Shown here piece by piece: positions 48,001-59,790 of a stretch of DNA of 64,000 nt. A program made the translations under genes and the position numbers. The notes below the pieces were generated by a model. It was given only the letters and a program-made list of their open reading frames with translations. It was not told where the DNA came from and did no database searches. The DNA lies in the NCBI GenBank assembly GCA_038087015.1, contig JASBNA010000003.1, positions 682,001-746,000 on the forward strand, given 5' to 3'. This stretch comes from Cerrena zonata (lineage: Eukaryota; Basidiomycota; Agaricomycetes; Polyporales; Cerrenaceae). Position 1 is the first letter of the stretch, and every line of letters starts with the position of its first letter.

Positions 48001-49824
48001 CGATATCGGAATCCTTGATGCGGTCCTGATGCTCGGCTTCCCTATGGGAGGCATCGCTAGCTTTGTTAGTATCCCACAATTCTCCTGGTACTCCGCTGTC
48101 TGCTCACAGATAACATCAGAGGCAACAAGCAGGTCGAGCTGGCCGTCGAGCACGCGACGCACTTGCAGTGTATGTTGCGGATGGCTTCCCCGTCGACAAA
48201 CATTACGCTGCATATCCAGAAGAACTATTTGACAAACCTATGAATGACATTGTCATCGATCTAGATAGCAAGATCATTCTCGAAGCTCATCTACAATGTG
48301 CGGCTTTCGAAGTCCCAATGACACTTTCTGACGAAGAGTATTTTGGACCCTCCACTAAAGAATTGTGTGAATCATCACTCAAGAAGGATGCAGAAGGATG
48401 GTAAGGCGTTGGGACGGCTTCATTCAATATATTCTGATGCTACGCATTATTTTGCTTGATTGAAGGTACCACACAAACACAAAATTCCTGCCATATCCTT
48501 CGAAACACATCTCGCTTCGGGGAGTAGAGGAAGAGAAATACCTTGCAGTCGATGTGACTCGTGTTGGAAAACCGGGTGGGCAACCAAGAATTCTGGAGGA
48601 AGTCGAGCTGTCTCGTTCGTTATTTGAGTTGTACGAAGGAGCCGTGGTATGTTTTGTTTCATTGTTCTGGCATTCTTTAAATCTGATACTTACCTTCCTA
48701 CTCAGTTCATTCACCAAGGCGTAACATTCCTTGTGAAAGAAGTCAGCCATGACTCAAAGATGGCCAGGTTAATACGAGCTGATGTCAATTGGACAACGGA
48801 ACCACGGTAGGCGTACATGTATCGTCAGTGAACTTGACTAATATTATGACAGGGATTTCACGAACATCGATGCTGTTCAGACCAAACGAATACGAGAGAT
48901 AAAAGGCTCGCCGCAGCGAGCTTTCTACGGCCGTAAGTATATTCTATTCGCCTCACGCGAATTGTACTAAATTCCTTATAGGTGTCGAGCTGATGACTAC
49001 GGTATACGGATACTTTAAAATCAGGTACTATAGTATTCAACAAATTGTTTCTATGTCAAACTCACACCGTTTGTAGGAATGGTGCGGTTATCGAAGGTGT
49101 TGAGCTTGACACTCCTCCTTGGGAACGCGAGACTACCGGAATGTGGCTTGACGTTCCAAAGCCTACTCTACAGTTGTTGGAGGCTCACGCAATTAATGCC
49201 GCTGAGGCGATACATGGTGCTAGTCATGCTTTCCTGAACCAATTCGCCTTGGCAAAGGACCTTGGAACAGAGTGTAAGGCAGCAGAGAAGGAGTACAAGG
49301 TATCAGAGTCAAAACGAAAACGCCCAGCACGGTCAGTTTCACTCTTCGAATGTTCAATATCACATCTAACTGCTCCGGTAACAGTTTGATCTTCTACGAT
49401 CCTAGTGGAACGTCTGGTGGTGTAGCGGCGAAAGCTTTCGATCACGGTATGTGATCATGAACATGCTAACCCAAATAGTCTAACGCTATGCCTTAGTCTC
49501 GGCGACATTAGAAACGGCTCTAAACGCAATTGAGGTATGCGAGTGTGAAGAAGGATGCACTAAATGTACGTGTTTAATCTAGTCTCGTCTCATCTATCAC
49601 CTTCTGACGGTTCTAGCTATGTAGGTATCGTCAGCCCAGCATGCAGAGAAAACAACTTGGTCAAGAATAAGATTGGTGCACAAATAATCCTCACCGCGAT
49701 TCTCAACCGTCCAATCGATGTCGACCTTCTTGAATACTGTTCAGAGCTCGAGGCACACAACACAATCGTCGAGGCCCCGCCAGTAGACGTGGCCGCCGGG
49801 GTGGAAGTGGAGAAAGAGCAATAA
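45052..49824 (+). CDS. HRQ1: Hrq1-like RecQ-family helicase (RecQ4-like)
   Basis: Many short introns interrupt a protein of over 1,000 residues. A Lys/Arg/Pro-rich N-terminus with nuclear signals precedes an ordered region (FKALNTVLAFCSSRKQL). The helicase core shows LYTHQVAAINAL (Q-like), STSTASGKSVIYQ (motif I), FIYPTKALAQDQ (Ia), VAVDELHYY (DEVH-type motif II, here DELH), CSATI (III), LGIVATNALELGVDIG (V) and QQAGRAGRR (VI). A C-terminal Cys cluster (CECEEGCTKC, then SPAC) belongs to the DUF1998-like zinc region. This order is Hrq1, a 3'-5' helicase for DNA crosslink repair and telomere control. All checked intron joins keep frame. The gene ends 81 bases from the convergent SCY1. Confidence 0.93.
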
Positions 49825-49905
49825 CACAACAGTCTATACCATATCCATACAGTAGATATTATACCTATACTAAATCCAGATAGTGGCGGAGGCAAACATG
49901 TCCGA

Positions 49906-52900
49906 TCATGACAAAGGGTCGAAATCTCCCCAATCGTCCTTTGACAGTTGTTTGGGACCAGTTCCTGTTCCCCAAGACGGCTGAGCTGGCTTGGAAGGGG
50001 TTAAAACACTCCCCATTCCTGGTGGCGCCTGAGTAGGGAAGACAGGGTTAGTCGCCACAGGCACCATTGGTGCAGCAGCTAGGGAGATATTGTAATTCGG
50101 GGTAGATGTGGGTTGGAAGCTAGGAGGAGACGGTGTCTGGAACAAACTGGTATTGCTCTGCGGATTGAATTGTGTCTGAGGTGCCATCGGAGGTGCCATT
50201 GAAAGTGAAGATCGGGCTTGACTCGATAGTGATGACCTTGTTTGAGTCGTAGATGCCTGGCTTGATACACTCGAGAACGAATTATTGGAATTCAAGGGTA
50301 TAGCTCCCAGCCCACGACGTTGATGGTGCGTACTAGATGTCGATGCGGTCGTACTCAATTGTGGGGGAGTAGAACTGATATTTCGGACAGGTTGGTGCAC
50401 AGGAGCTGCAATAGGAGCTGCGGATAAGACAGGACTCGACATAGTAGGTGTCTGGATGAAAAGTCATGAGAACAGAGTTCGACCGCTCGAGACCTGAAAT
50501 TCGATTTACCTCTGGCCCACTATTCGCAAAAATGCTTCCCCAGGGATCGTCATCCCAGCCTGCGCTCGTTCCTCCGACACTGTCCGGTTTGACGGTAGCA
50601 TGCCCACCGCCCACGAGACTCTCGAAGTCGACCGTACCCGTAGCCGAGGTCCCGTTGGTACCGTTGGCCCCTGATATCGCAGAACGATCCTCTAATCGCT
50701 GAGAGTCACGAAGGTATTGATCATGCTCCTTTTCTACGCGATCCCCTAATTTACGTATGACCTCCATAAACCGCTTAAATTGTCCTACGCTGAGCACTGA
50801 ATGGGAATTAATTTAGGGACAAGTGTACGCAGGGAGAATGTGATACATACGAGGTCCCATCGACATAGCCCATAGTTGAGGGAGAACAAGTGTGGCGACA
50901 GCCTCGCGATCAACCTTGAGACCCATAGCCTCTTGGACCGCCAGAGTAGCCATCTTATAGACAATCAGCATACACAAGGATCAGAGTGGATTGATGCAAA
51001 ACTGTACCATTACGGCAGGCTCTTTCGTTCGAATCTTCGACAGCAAGGGAACAAGTTTTTGGGTAAGGTTGTTCTGAAGCAGAGTGTAAGTTAAGGTCAC
51101 TGCATGAAATAATCCATAAATAAATACCTGATCGAGTGTTTTGACCATAGATAGGAACGTCGCCAGTGTCGCCACTTTCACCGAGAGAATGCGTGTCTTT
51201 GTAAACACAAGCTAGAATTACCGACATCAGCATTTTACATTTATTGAATACAATGACGGCGTTGAAACATACAGCCACTCGAGGGAACAACGCGCCCTGA
51301 ACCTCTGCGTAATCAATTGATTCACAAAGGTCTGGTACCACTTTGAGTGCCCTTTCTTGAACCTGAACCGATATGAATTAATTCCACAAGCATTAAGAAT
51401 AGTAACGAGCTAAACCCACATGCGCATGTTCGGAATCCATTGCATTGTATACAAGAGGCAAGACATCTGAATGTGCAAAGCATGAGCCAGATTGCGTACA
51501 TTAAATAAAACATTCCTTACGTTCCCGAAAAACAGATTTATCAGTTTTGCTTTGTAACATCTGTAGATTGTCCAACAGCGTAATCATGTTTTGCGGAGGC
51601 TCCTTGATTGCAAACAAAGGTTTGAGACTTGGCAATACCATGGATGCGAACTGTGTTGGTGTCAGCATCTGCGAGATAGCGAACACGTTCGGCAATATAT
51701 ATGGGAGGAGATGGGTGTCCTTCATTTCTTCTAAGAGAGAAGGCAGGATTTTCCTTGTTCGAAGACCCTCTGAGAACTTGTCAAGCACTGAAACAAGTCC
51801 CTTCATAAATGAAATCTTCTCTTCTCTTGTCTTCGTAGCAAAGTTGGAACGTTCCAGGAAGTTCAACGTCGAGATAGGGAGCGAAGAGAAGAAAGCTTGA
51901 GACGGCAGCGTTGAAGGATTTGGTCGACTACCATGATGTCGTGTTATCAACATGTTTAACAGAGCTATAAAGAATCTTAGAAAACTATTGATTTCGAGGG
52001 AAATGGAGCCATTACTTCTCAAATCCTGATCTAGCCGTTCCATTCCTTGCAATGGTTTCCCAGCATGTTCACGCAAGCCACCCAGACTTCCATGGTTTTT
52101 GAATGGAGGATTGCCTTTGCAATGTACAGCGTATATCAAACATCCGACAGAATACATGTCAGAAGCTGGATCCAAAACTTCATCCAGTGCGTATTCGGGA
52201 GCTAGGTAACTCATTTAAATAGGAGAAAGTTATTGCGAAGCGTTGAAAGGACCTACCCATATAATCGAAAGATCTTTGTGTGTAGGCTGGAGCACGACCG
52301 TCAAATGTAGGAAATTCCCATCTCGTTGCGGCGCCATCCGTTCGAGCAAGTGGGATAGTCAAACCAAGTCCACCAATCTTCCAGTCGCCCTATAAATAGA
52401 TCTTAGTCGAGACGATGACAACCGATTATTTTGGATACTAACAGAACTATTGATGAGGATGGTTTCCGGATTAATATTGGTATGGATAATTCGAGCAGAC
52501 GTGTGTAGAAATTGCAAGCCCTTGCAAACTTGCAGTATACCTTTTTGGATCTAAGCGTCGTAAGTTTGGGAAGTGTTACAGGTATTGTATACAGGAACAA
52601 GACGTACCTCGACTTCGTCTAGCTCGACTAGAGGGGTATAATGAAACGAACCGGGTATCGCGAGGTGTAATGAAGATAGAATAGGTTCGGTAGCAAACAT
52701 GAGCTCCGTCCGAGTTTCTTCAAACGGCTCGACCATTTCTAATACATACATTAACAAGTGCACACGCTAGCATACCGTGACGTACATACCAAGGACCGAA
52801 GGATGTCTTAGCCTCGACAGGGCTTGCGCCTAAGTCAAGAAGCAGAAACATTTATTGCATATCCAGGCACCAAACATAACCGACACAAGCTAACCTCAGC

Positions 52901-53187
52901 CTTGAGTACCTCAATCATCCGTTCCTTGGAGGCAGGTCCCATCCTCTCCATCTCCGCATTCCGCTTGTCCGCAGTCCATACACTAACACGTTTACCGTTC
53001 ACCTTGTGTGTGGCTGATTGGACTTTCCATGGTCCGACTTGAAATGTAGGTGCATACGCTGGAGTCGGAAGCGTTGTTGATCCCGATGGGACTGGTGTTG
53101 ATGTCCTACTACTGTGTGACGGTCCTCCGATACTATAGTTTTGAGATATATTTGTCCGAGCGAAAACGAGGTTGCTGCTGCGAGCAT
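49906..53187 (-). CDS. Scy1-like pseudokinase (SCYL2 type); one-base frame break near start
   Basis: A multi-exon gene of about 850-900 residues. The pseudokinase domain begins near residue 50 (VGPWKVQSATHKVNGKRVSVW) and continues with LSRLRHPSVLEMVEPFEETR, ELMFATEPILSSLH, IIHTNINPETILIN, DWKIGGLGL and, across an intron, DYMAPEYALDE. The catalytic HRD is HTN and DFG is GGLG, so it lacks the catalytic and metal-binding Asp, as in all Scy1 proteins. HEAT-like helices follow (LPYILPNVFAI, VQERALKVVPDLCES, KLVPLLSKIRTKEPAVM). The Ser/Gln/Pro-rich C-terminus ends DDWGDFDPLS, perhaps a clathrin/adaptor-binding tail. Family members act in Golgi/endosome trafficking. The start reads MLAAATSF, then needs one more base at the T run (53163-53166) to enter ARTNISQNYSIGG. 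Confidence 0.88.
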
Positions 53188-53702
53188 AGTAGCCGTCCCT
53201 CGGTCGATTTGGTAAAGTTAGAATGTTTTCTTTTCTGAGTGTCGTTATCGTGTCGAACCAACAGGCGTGACCCAGAACAGCTGCGGTGGTCGTAAGAGTA
53301 GTGGAAGATAGAGTTGCAGCGGCAGGTTAAGCGTCTCCAAGCTAATGATCGGTGCTGGACGATCACAGCCATCACATCACCAACTACAATGTTCCTGATT
53401 TGGCCGCCCTGATCATGGCTGTATATTCCTAGTTCAACAAATGCACACACGGGTGCGATTTGGCACGGTACAAATATTTCGTCATGCATCCATAGTTTAT
53501 GTGGTCATCACGAAATTACAGTCACGATAGCGAAGAAAACGCAAAGCAAAAAAACTACTATTCTACAGCCTGAATGCCGTATCCGATTTCCGAGTCCCCT
53601 GCCAATTATAATCTGTGAGTCCCAAATAATAGTCCAATCCATGTATACTTCAGTCCATGGAGTTGAGTCCATGAACTATCACTTCAATAAAGCAATGTCA
53701 GT
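53188..53702. other. Intergenic, upstream of SCY1
   Basis: The 515 bases lie between two minus-strand genes and hold the SCY1 promoter. A minus-strand frame through the first 300 bases has no motif. Confidence 0.4.
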
Positions 53703-55424
53703 CTAACATGACCCAATGCGAACAGTGCGCCTCAACGCCGGTGAAGCAAGACCCAACGCAGGCATCGGGACACCACCCATCATGAGCAGTTCTCGCTCCA
53801 ATGTACCGTGCTGGTCTGTAGTAACGTTGATCGGTTGATCGTGTTGGAACACTGGAAGGTGTTTTAGATACGGTGGAGGACGAATGATGAGTCGAACGAA
53901 GTACTGTTAACAATTAACATGTGTGAGCATCCCTTCGCAGATCTCATAGTAAGAATAAATTCACTTCGACCTCGAGAGCTCCATCCACCTTGAAAGAGTA
54001 CTCGCAACCGGGTTCTCCAACCTTGAGCTGCAGCGAAAGGTACTTTTCATGCTCTGAAAGTTCAGTCATGCGGAACGTCTCCGCCTTGTGAACTAACTGT
54101 TCACGGACACTGATCTGACGACCTCCATTGACCCAAAGCTTCTTCCTTTTCACCAAGAATAATCCAACGGCAGCGCTCAATGCTTGTGCTAAAGCGGGAG
54201 AAGAGGGGCACATGACGACAAGTGACACGGGGATGGTGGAACCCGAAGCAAATGCCCCTGAAGAAGGAAGAAGCAACTATACGGGTGATTAGTGTCTGAT
54301 GTTGATGACATTTTGGATACTATGGACTTACGTTTACTGAAGGAACGTCGTCGAGTGGCATAGATAAACAAGAACCCTCCCTAAACTTCGGCTGAACGGT
54401 AATCTGCTTGACTCGTTTATCCAAAGGCGACATGACACTCGGACTCTCCAAGAAATCCTCAGGGACTTCCGGAACGAGCGGCTGACTTTTAGGGAAGTAT
54501 AAAACCGGGATAGTGAACCTAAAACGGGGGCAATGTTAGGGGATGTCCATGTTTTCATACATACATAAAGTTCATGTATTCATATATTCAGCATATATTC
54601 AGATGTTGCAGATATATCCATTGTTATCCATATCCATGTGGCGGGCGGGGTCCGAGAAAATGATGGGCATTCATAAAGGAGCATTAGCTGGGCTGTCACA
54701 GAAAGACGCAAATCGAGTTGTGATACCCACATTTCGTGCCGGTGAAGTCCTTTGCGGACGACATCCACTTGGAGTGAATATTCCACATCCGTTATCGCTG
54801 CGGGGTGAAAGGTCGTGAACGTGGGAGGGAGGGGCATCCCTGGATGGTCCTTAACTTGTTCTGGGAATGGAATGGTGAAGAAGTACGTCTTATCAGCGGG
54901 CACGGTCTCAGATTTTTTGAACGCGGTGCTGTGGAGAGTCATGGTTTTGGACACGAGGCAAGTTTTGAACACTTGGGGAACAGCTACCAACGGGTGTTCT
55001 GACGCCTTGGTGATCAGATATCCCAATAGCTAAATCAATGCGGAAGTAAAGGAAACAAAATGCATTTGTTAACAAACTATATAAAATAGGAATAATACTG
55101 TATACTATTTACCGTAACAGTCACTTTAGCGACGTGGGTACACTTCTTTGTGAACTTGACAGAACCAGTGATCACGCCTCCTTTTCCGTAAGCGGCGTAT
55201 TGCAGGCTCCAAGGAGACCTGCCCAAGTCAACCTCTAAGTGGTCTGTGCGGTAGGTGTAAGCAGGGTGACATATGGTATCGCGAGAGGTGACAGGAGAGG
55301 CAGGTGCAGAGTGGAGGACACGTTCAGATGTATGGGCAAGCTCAGTATAGGTAGGAACGGGTCCGCATTCATATGCTGCAGGTAGAGAGAAACGGGAATA
55401 GGTTGGAGGAAGGGAGTCGCTCAT
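53703..55424 (-). CDS. Alpha-arrestin-like protein
   Basis: Spliced exons give about 430 residues from MSDSLPPTYSRFSLP to RTVRIGSC. The arrestin-type beta-sandwich is shown by TDHLEVDLG-SPWSLQYAAYGKGGVITGSV, TVPADKTYFFTIPFPEQVKDHPG, PLPPTFTTFHPAAITDVEYSLQV, FTIPVLYFP, SSGAFASGSTIPVSLVVMCP and EYFVRLIRPPPYL. Two PPxY motifs (LPPTY near the start, PPPY near the end) are ligands for WW domains of Rsp5-type ubiquitin ligases, the usual partners of fungal alpha-arrestins in endocytosis of transporters. The terminal exon was found by the donor after EVE and an acceptor at the end of GTTAACAG. The target is unknown. Confidence 0.85.
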
Positions 55425-56470
55425 TATGGATATGACGCGTCACCGTATAGATTGGTTGCAATAGAATTGTAGGATAGAGTAGGATTGACGAAGTACTGGA
55501 GAGTAAGTGTATTAGGATTGTGATCGCTTCTCACGAAGTCTGATAGGCAGAAGGGAGTAAAGGAGGTTACCTAGGCAGGAGGGGAGGAGGTAAGGTAATA
55601 AAGAACAAAGCTCAATAAACCTAATGGACTTTATACTTTCCCAACCTAAAGCTCGAGCCTTGGGCGGGATGTTGCGCTTGTGTGTGTGAAATGACTCGGA
55701 CTCGCCCCTTCGCAGTGAACGCGCGCGCGTGTTCTTGGTGCCTGTCGCGTCAATTCCATCAATAAATGCCAACCAAAACAAGGGCTCGCAGGGTCGGCTT
55801 AGTAAGAATTCTCGGAATAGCGCAATATCACGATTTCCACGATACCATTCCGGCGGCAGCCTCCCCTATATGCGGGCTGCAATTAGAACTTTAAGGGTTA
55901 TTAGCGCTCGGTCCGAATGAAGACGCACGATCGGACGGGCCTCCCAAATGTTAACGTAGGTTATAGGCACTCCGCACCTTCCGTCGGCAGCGAGTCACAA
56001 CGCAGGGAGGATGTTTACCAGTTGAGAGAAAAAACAATGAGCACAATATGCAGCATGGATTTTTTTTTACCGCTTGACACTCGTTTGCGAGTGGTCAGAG
56101 ATAAGAAATCGCATACGTGTTTGAACGAAGACGCAGGAATGCATGGCTCCACAACTTTCATTCAGTCATATTGAATGCATCTTGGGGTGCCATCTGACCA
56201 ACGTTTGCTTGATGTGCATATTAACCGTTATCTCTTGAGTGTCAATTGGTCCTATGATCTGTGGCAACTTGATGGTTAATTCTCCCGTGGACGGCGGACG
56301 ACCTATGAGGTAAGAGTGAACTCGGAGATTAAATGCGGTGTGCAAACTTGTGGAAGTCACTCCCGGTGCGAGCGTACATGAAATCCTGACATAAAGCCGA
56401 CAAGTCCGTCAGTGTATTGAATATTGTACCCCGAAATACCGAATAAATAAGTTCGAGAAAGATATGGAAT
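55425..56470. other. Intergenic, upstream of the arrestin gene
   Basis: About 1.05 kb between two minus-strand genes, with a CG repeat (GCGCGCGCG) near 55720. Only short frames occur and none is convincing. Confidence 0.45.
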
Positions 56471-57742
56471 CTAAAAGAAACTGAAGTTCATCTTGGACAA
56501 CCTGCAAGAGTAAATCGGTCAGAATACCCCGGAAATATACAGAAGTATTTTTAGACTCTCACCTCATCCTCGAGAATAGAGCTCCAATCAAGACAAATGG
56601 AGCAATCCAATAAGCAAACAAGCGCACTACAAACACACTATGGAGCGCGGTCCAATTAGACCAAGCTCCTCCAAGATAAGCAGTGAATATATAGAGCGGG
56701 AAGTTGATGTATCCCAAGGCGCTGACGAATAGGTTTGAATGCGAGTCGGATAGAAGCATGTCATAAGTGGAGAATGACGTACCGATGGTACTTCCACACT
56801 AATTTCGCGCGGGGATTTCCACCGAACAGTTTACCGTCAAACCAGACGCTACCCGCACCGAGGCCAACCTGGAGGATTGAAAGGGAGATGGAGATGATGC
56901 CGAAGAGCTACGCATAAAATAGAATATGGGAGAAATATTGAGCATTGCATGCTACACGTAAACTATTGCGAAGGTACTCACACCATGCCAAGTGGTGAAA
57001 TGAGAATGACCGCCTCGGTACTTGTTGTACCAAATGGCTCCAAAAGCCAATAGGACCGCAGGGTACCCGAGGACGAACATGGCCAACTGGTGGCGGACCA
57101 GTCCGGAGGCTTTAGTCTTGGGTCTGGATGTTGGTTGGAGAGTCAAAATGCCTACAAGTCAAAATGTAATTCAGTATTCCAGATGGAAGAAAAAGAAGCG
57201 AGGTCTCCGAATCTATAAATAAAACAAGCGACACACCATATGAAAATAGCACTATGCCCAGGCTCATCAGGAGCGGATGCCAAGTGAATAGGCCATAAGA
57301 CGAGGGATCGACGAGAGCGATGAGCCAGGTCGAGATGAAGAAAATCTGGCGAAAGATCACGTCAGGGCCCTGAAGCATATGGGAATGGAATTCGACAATC
57401 ATACCCCGACGGCAACCTAAAATGAAGAATGAAACACAAACGTTCAAACGTCAACGTTTTGCACCAGTAGGCGAGTGAAACGCATGGAGGTTGGATGGAA
57501 CAAACGGAACATACGATGGCGACGAGCTGAGCTGTAGCATCCCCCGGTCTTCCCTCTGGCATTTGATACGCTTCCTTCAAACCCATTGCACCTTCTTCTC
57601 CTTCTCCTTGTGCTAGCGGATGTTGCTCCGAATCGTCTGTTGTCAGCGGTGAGTAGGGTACGTCTGAGTGTCCCTCGATTTCCGACGACTTTCTCTGTTG
57701 ACTAGAAGGAAGAGCAGGTAAAGAGAGCACAGAACTTGACAT
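56471..57742 (-). CDS. Cytochrome b561-type membrane protein
   Basis: Several exons give a protein of about 270 residues. After a Ser/Pro-rich cytosolic start, the spans read AQLVAIVAVGIFFISTWLIAL, FTWHPLLMSLGIVLFSYGIL, KASGLVRHQLAMFVLGYPAVLLAFG, HFTTWHGLFGIISISLSILQ, WKYHRALGYINFPLYIFTAYLG and LFAYWIAPFVLIGALF. The His residues in TWHP, RHQ, TWHG and YHR sit where b561 proteins ligate two haems. The short ending RLSKMNFSF comes from a last exon found by a GT-AG join. A 12-nt exon (GTTGCCGTCGGG, about 57405-57416) must be used to avoid a stop codon in the first span. Transmembrane ferric or ascorbate electron transfer is inferred. Start at 57742 is preferred to 57757. Confidence 0.85.
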
Positions 57743-58177
57743 GCTGGGTTGGAGCAACCAGATGCTGAGAACTTATGTGAATGCTCAAAGAGCTCGGGAA
57801 GTGCACAGCAGGTGGTGCATAATACGTGCACCTATCAGAGAGTGGTAATCAATGCTAATCATTAGTCGCTCCGACTGGCAAGAGTGTGAACAAATCTATG
57901 CCGCTCTCATCTCCTTCCGCTCTCTGTCCCATGCCCGTGAGTATGTGGGAAAGTAAGCCGTCATCCAAAATGACGGGTTCTTACTGGCTCGGCTTGTACG
58001 GACGGCTTACACCCTGCATTTGGAAGGAACCGGACAGGATGCCGTGAAGCTAATCTCGAATTGTACGTGATCGGATCTTCTCCCGTCGACTACCCCGCAT
58101 AAGCTTCCGGATGTGGGGAACTCGATGCTCTCAGTCTTTTGAACTACTTTAATAACCATTAGGGCTTCATTATCACT
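57743..58177. other. Intergenic, divergent promoter region
   Basis: The 435 bases between the b561 start (minus) and the dehydrogenase start (plus) must hold both promoters. No gene is seen. Confidence 0.45.
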
Positions 58178-59374
58178 ATGAAGCCTACTTCACGCCTTCT
58201 ATTTCAGGTCTCACGAGTCAACTATGCACCACGAGCCCAAACAACAGCATTCGTCGGTCTCGGACGAATGGGTTTCGAGATGGCTTATAACCTCTTCTCA
58301 CGAACACTCGTAGAAAGCAATGGATCCGCACACTTCGTCGTGTGCGATGCTCGTCAGGAGGCAGCCCAGAGCTTCTCGCATAACCTGATTGAACAGTTTC
58401 CAGGAGCCCAGATCCAAGTAATGCCTACACCTGCCGAGTGAGTAACAACCCTTGCTCTTGATTGATACCTTACATTCGGACCAGATCAGTTCGGTAACAG
58501 ACTGCTCACCCTGACTTTATCAGAGCAACTTTAGCTTCGCAAACAATCGTAACGATGTTACCATCGTCGCCTCATGTACAGGACGTGTACCGCAACGGGA
58601 TCATACCTGCTTTGGCATCATTACCACGAGACCAGGTTCAATCTACACTTTGTATTGACTCTACAACACTAGATGTACGTGTCGCTCGAGATGTCGCTGA
58701 AGAAGTCGAACAGTTGGGAGCTACCATGGTCGACGCACCTGTCTCTGGAGGTGTCGCAGGGGCCAAAGCGGGGACGCTCAGTTTCCTCGTTGGCGGAAGC
58801 GACCCGGCCTTTAAGCGTGTTTCACCTATCCTCCAACATATGGGCAAGAAGATTTTCCACTGTGGCCCCAACGGTGCCGGTCTCGCAGCAAAGATCTGTA
58901 ACAACCTCGTTCTCGGGGTGGAGCAGATCGTTGTGTCAGAAGCCATGCTGCTGGGCCAGGAACTGGGGTTGGATCCTGCCGTGTTGGCGAATGTGATCAA
59001 CAGTTCGACGGGGGCGTGTTGGTCGTGTTCTGTTAACAACCCAGTGCCGGGTGCGCTGCCTGATAAAGAGCCACCGTGCACGAGAAATTATGAGGGCGGG
59101 TTCGCGACCGCCCTCATGCTCAAGGTCAGTTTTTAATGTCTGGGAATGATATTGGCGTGTTTTTTTTACTTATCGGGGGTCGGTAGGATATGGGACTTGC
59201 ATCGGAGATTGCTGATGGTCGTGGCGTTCCACTGCCTCTGGGTGAGACGGCGCGGGCGATCTACAAGGAAGCCATAGAGACGGAACCCAAGTTGGGACGA
59301 AGGACTTTTCGAGTATCTACGCGTTTCTCCGGGTTGTGGCTGAGCGAAGAGAGGCGAGTAAAGATCAGTCGTAG
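58178..59374 (+). CDS. 3-hydroxyisobutyrate dehydrogenase, mitochondrial; one-base frame break near C-terminus
   Basis: Three exons (58178-58437, 58524-59124, 59187-59374) give about 349 residues. The start MKPTSRLLFQVSRVNYAPRAQ is an Arg-rich presequence. The NAD-binding motif is AFVGLGRMGFEMA, the substrate-binding signature VDAPVSGGVAGAKAGTLSF, the catalytic Lys is in GLAAKICNNL, and SSTGACWSCSVNNPVPG plus NYEGGFATALMLKDMGLA follow. The enzyme oxidises 3-hydroxyisobutyrate to methylmalonate semialdehyde in valine breakdown. In exon 3 a base is missing in the A run at 59300-59301: without it the frame runs past the expected end to 59387 with an unlikely Arg-rich tail, with it the family ending (GRKDF-IYAFLR) appears and a stop lies at 59372-59374. 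Confidence 0.9.
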
Positions 59375-59790
59375 GGATGCACAATAGCGTAGGGGTATAT
59401 AAACTTTTTGCAAAACCAATGAGCCAGGGTGCTTGTGTGTGAGGCGCCTGTGTGAACTGAAGTGCGAGCTGCTGTCACGGCCAAAATTGAATCAGAGGAT
59501 GAAAGGGGAGCCTGTGGTAGCGTTCGTCCGCCCCTCCATCTCGTCTGCTCCCTCCCCCTTCCTCCCTTTCTCTTCTTTCTCGTACATAATCATCCTATAG
59601 TTAAAGTCTATTTTGATCGGAAAACCACATAGCTTCCAAACACGGTATAGTTTGCACCTGCTCGCTTATAACCACCCCTCCTTGGTTTGTCCTTTTACCG
59701 CACTCCCCTCCCTCATCGCGGTCCTTTATCTGACCCTCCCTCCTGCTTTCGTGTTCTTTCTCCGCGACTGCAGAAAACTTGCCCTCCAGG
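59375..59790. other. Intergenic upstream of the SDR gene
   Basis: The 416 bases contain the 3' end of the dehydrogenase gene and a CT-rich leader before 59791, typical for this genome's promoters. Confidence 0.45.

Noticed and set aside
55917..56174. Plus-strand 85-codon frame in the arrestin upstream region
   Set aside because: No recognised motif, mixed composition and no start or splice context.
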